Of a stretch of DNA of 8,494 bases, positions 7,358-8,494 are shown in pieces. The DNA is from Kingella oralis (GTDB lineage: Bacteria > Pseudomonadota > Gammaproteobacteria > Burkholderiales > Neisseriaceae). Numbering within the stretch: position 1 is the stretch's first letter; each line of letters starts with the position of its first letter. The notes beneath the pieces were generated by a model. It saw only the letters and a list, made by a program, of their open reading frames with translations. It was not told where the DNA came from and did no database searches. The translations under genes were made by a program, and so were the position numbers. The stretch spans positions 1 to 8,494 of the forward strand of contig CAJPSG010000027.1 in NCBI GenBank assembly GCA_905373195.1. The letters run 5' to 3'.

Positions 7358-8404
7358 GGCAGCGGCAAACAACACAAAGGCAAATTCGCCGCCCTGCGCC
7401 ATCAACATCGCACGCTCCAACGCTTCATCGTGGCTGCTTTTTGCCAACCGCGCCACCGCGTAAATGCACACCGCTTTGCCCGCCATCAACGCCAGCACGC
7501 TCGACACAATCACGCCCCAATTTTGCGCAACCACATTCAAATCCAACGACATCCCCACCGCAAGGAAAAATAGCCCCAGCAGCAGCCCGCGAAACGGCTC
7601 CACATCGGCTTCAAGCTGGTGGCGAAAATGCGATTCCGACAGCATCACGCCCGCCAAAAACGCGCCCATCGCCATAGACAGCCCGCCTTTTTCCATCAAC
7701 ACGCCCGCGCCCAGCACCACCAGCAACGCCGCCGCCGTCATCACTTCCCGCGCCTTACATCGCGCCAACACACTAAACAGCGGATTCAGCAGCCAACGCC
7801 CCGCCGCCACAATAATCGCCACGCTGCCCAACGCCTTGCCGATGTCCAGCCACAGCGGTGTGCCGCTTTCAATGTGCACGGGCGACAAAAACGCCACAAT
7901 CGCCAAGAGCGGCACAATCAGCAAATCTTCAAACAGCAAAATAGACACGATTTTCTGCCCAGACGATGTGCCCAGCTCGTTGCGCTCGCCCAGCACCGAC
8001 ATCACAATCGCCGTGGACGTGAGCACAAAGCCCGCCGCGCCCACAAACGACACCTGCCACGAAAAGCCAAACGCCATGCCCACCACGGTGAGCAACGCCG
8101 CCGCAATCACCACCTGCAAACTGCCCAGCCCAAAAATCTGCCGCCGCAAATGCCACAAATGCGACGGCTTCATCTCCAAGCCAATCACAAACAGAAAAAT
8201 CACTACCCCCAGCTCGGCAACGTGCAAAATCGTTTGCCCATCGGCAAACAGCCCTAGCCCAAATTTGCCAATCGCCAGCCCCGCCGCCAAATAGCCCAGC
8301 ACCGAGCCCAACCCCAGCCGTTTAAACAGCGGCACCGCCACCACCGCCGCGCCCAATAGCGCGACAATATGCGGCACGTCCATTCCGTGTTGTGTTGCAG
8401 ACAT
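6587..8404 (-). CDS. kefB: Kef-type glutathione-gated K+/H+ antiporter (CPA2 family)
   Basis: 605 residues, close to E. coli KefB (601) and KefC (620). Kef proteins export K+ in exchange for H+, acidifying the cytoplasm during electrophile stress, and are held shut by glutathione at the KTN domain. Residues ~10-380 form the membrane antiporter domain with about a dozen helices: FVIGLEMKPSHLW (72-84), STAIV (130-134), the LLFEDLLIVP helix with Glu159-Asp160, and the HQLEADVEPF loop before GLFFLAVGMSLDLN. Residues ~400-520 form the KTN/RCK_N nucleotide-binding domain: GCGRFGQ (407-413) and the acidic end of strand 2, IIDKD (428-432). The ATG at 8404 is supported by AAGGAG five bases upstream. 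KefB and KefC cannot be separated by eye. No kefF/kefG-type accessory gene is in the window. Its last ~256 codons are duplicated at 1781-2551. Confidence 0.93.
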   Translation of the reverse strand: MSATQHGMDVPHIVALLGAAVVAVPLFKRLGLGSVLGYLAAGLAIGKFGLGLFADGQTILHVAELGVVIFLFVIGLEMKPSHLWHLRRQIFGLGSLQVVIAAALLTVVGMAFGFSWQVSFVGAAGFVLTSTAIVMSVLGERNELGTSSGQKIVSILLFEDLLIVPLLAIVAFLSPVHIESGTPLWLDIGKALGSVAIIVAAGRWLLNPLFSVLARCKAREVMTAAALLVVLGAGVLMEKGGLSMAMGAFLAGVMLSESHFRHQLEADVEPFRGLLLGLFFLAVGMSLDLNVVAQNWGVIVSSVLALMAGKAVCIYAVARLAKSSHDEALERAMLMAQGGEFAFVLFAAANAQGVISDANNANMTAIVVLSMVLTPLLLIVHSKLPKKAAATRPDDAIDEQRAVLQIGCGRFGQMVYFILDAAGFALTIIDKDENLIAGMEKYGVKTYFGDGSRPELLLTAGIEKATVLVVAIDNKAEAVQIVRFAREANPHIKIVARAYDRRHLFELHRAGADEIIRETFDSGVRAGKRALEFLGLPRDKAECAGNIFYRMDRNGMRKMALLYDPEHTAAFSNQAMMNEARRQDARVKEVVQAMLNGERDLDESV

Positions 8405-8409
8405 TGATA

Positions 8410-8415
8410 CTCCTT
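8410..8415 (-). promoter_or_regulatory. Ribosome binding site of the kef gene
   Basis: AAGGAG on the minus strand, five bases before the ATG whose first base is 8404. It fixes the start. Confidence 0.8.
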
Positions 8416-8440
8416 GTTGTGATTGAAATTCAAAAGGTTA

Positions 8441-8452
8441 AGGCAGCCTGAA
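8441..8452 (+). other. kingDUS upstream of the kef gene
   Basis: Perfect 12-mer 37 bases upstream of the kef start codon. No convincing kef promoter is visible in 8405-8494. Confidence 0.85.
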
Positions 8453-8494
8453 ACCGTTTGGGGCGACAAGAGCAGTTTGCGTAGCTTGTAGCTT

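Noticed and set aside
7464..8294. 276-codon plus-strand frame rich in Ser/Thr/Pro/Asn
   Set aside because: Antisense shadow of the kef membrane domain; the minus-strand frame has clear family motifs and a ribosome binding site.

Overview
The window reads as chromosomal DNA of a member of the Neisseriaceae, most likely Kingella or a close relative. The main evidence is the DNA uptake sequence (DUS) 12-mer AGGCAGCCTGAA, the 'kingDUS' dialect. It occurs in perfect form eight times, either strand, always outside the iron-transport block: 380-391, 839-850, 1194-1205, 1704-1715, 1760-1771, 6538-6549, 6566-6577 and 8441-8452. The encoded proteins (FbpABC, a Kef antiporter) fit this family.

Layout from left to right. 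Positions 1-1373 (+) hold the 3' part of a large prophage-type structural gene. It is followed at 1413 (+) by a second phage-type gene that has lost most of its length. Positions 1585-1733 are non-coding, with hairpins and DUS. Positions 1734-2551 are an 818-bp segment carrying the last ~256 codons of a kefB-like gene (- strand) and its terminator, i.e. a truncated gene copy. Positions 2552-2745 hold a promoter region. Positions 2746-6454 (+) are a complete fbpA-fbpB-fbpC ferric-iron ABC importer operon, with an attenuator-like hairpin after fbpA and a strong terminator after fbpC. Positions 6540-7357 repeat the 818-bp segment, apparently base for base, but here it is the 3' end of an intact 605-codon kefB-like gene (8404 to 6587, - strand).

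The main result is the architecture. The iron-import operon sits between two identical direct repeats made from the 3' end of the neighbouring antiporter gene. This is the arrangement expected from single-crossover (Campbell-type) integration of a ~4.8-kb circle, or from a tandem duplication joined to foreign DNA. The flanks use kingDUS. The operon contains no kingDUS but two perfect copies of the Neisseria core DUS GCCGTCTGAA and one 11/12 match to the mucosa-type DUS, which suggests the operon came from a Neisseria donor. Recombination between the repeats would delete the operon cleanly and leave one intact kefB-like gene, so the cassette should be reversible and amplifiable.

Working together: FbpA would bind Fe3+ in the periplasm, FbpB would form the membrane channel and FbpC would power it. 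The Kef protein is a separate K+/H+ antiport system that appears to have served as the integration site. I see no tRNA, rRNA, CRISPR array or transposase gene.
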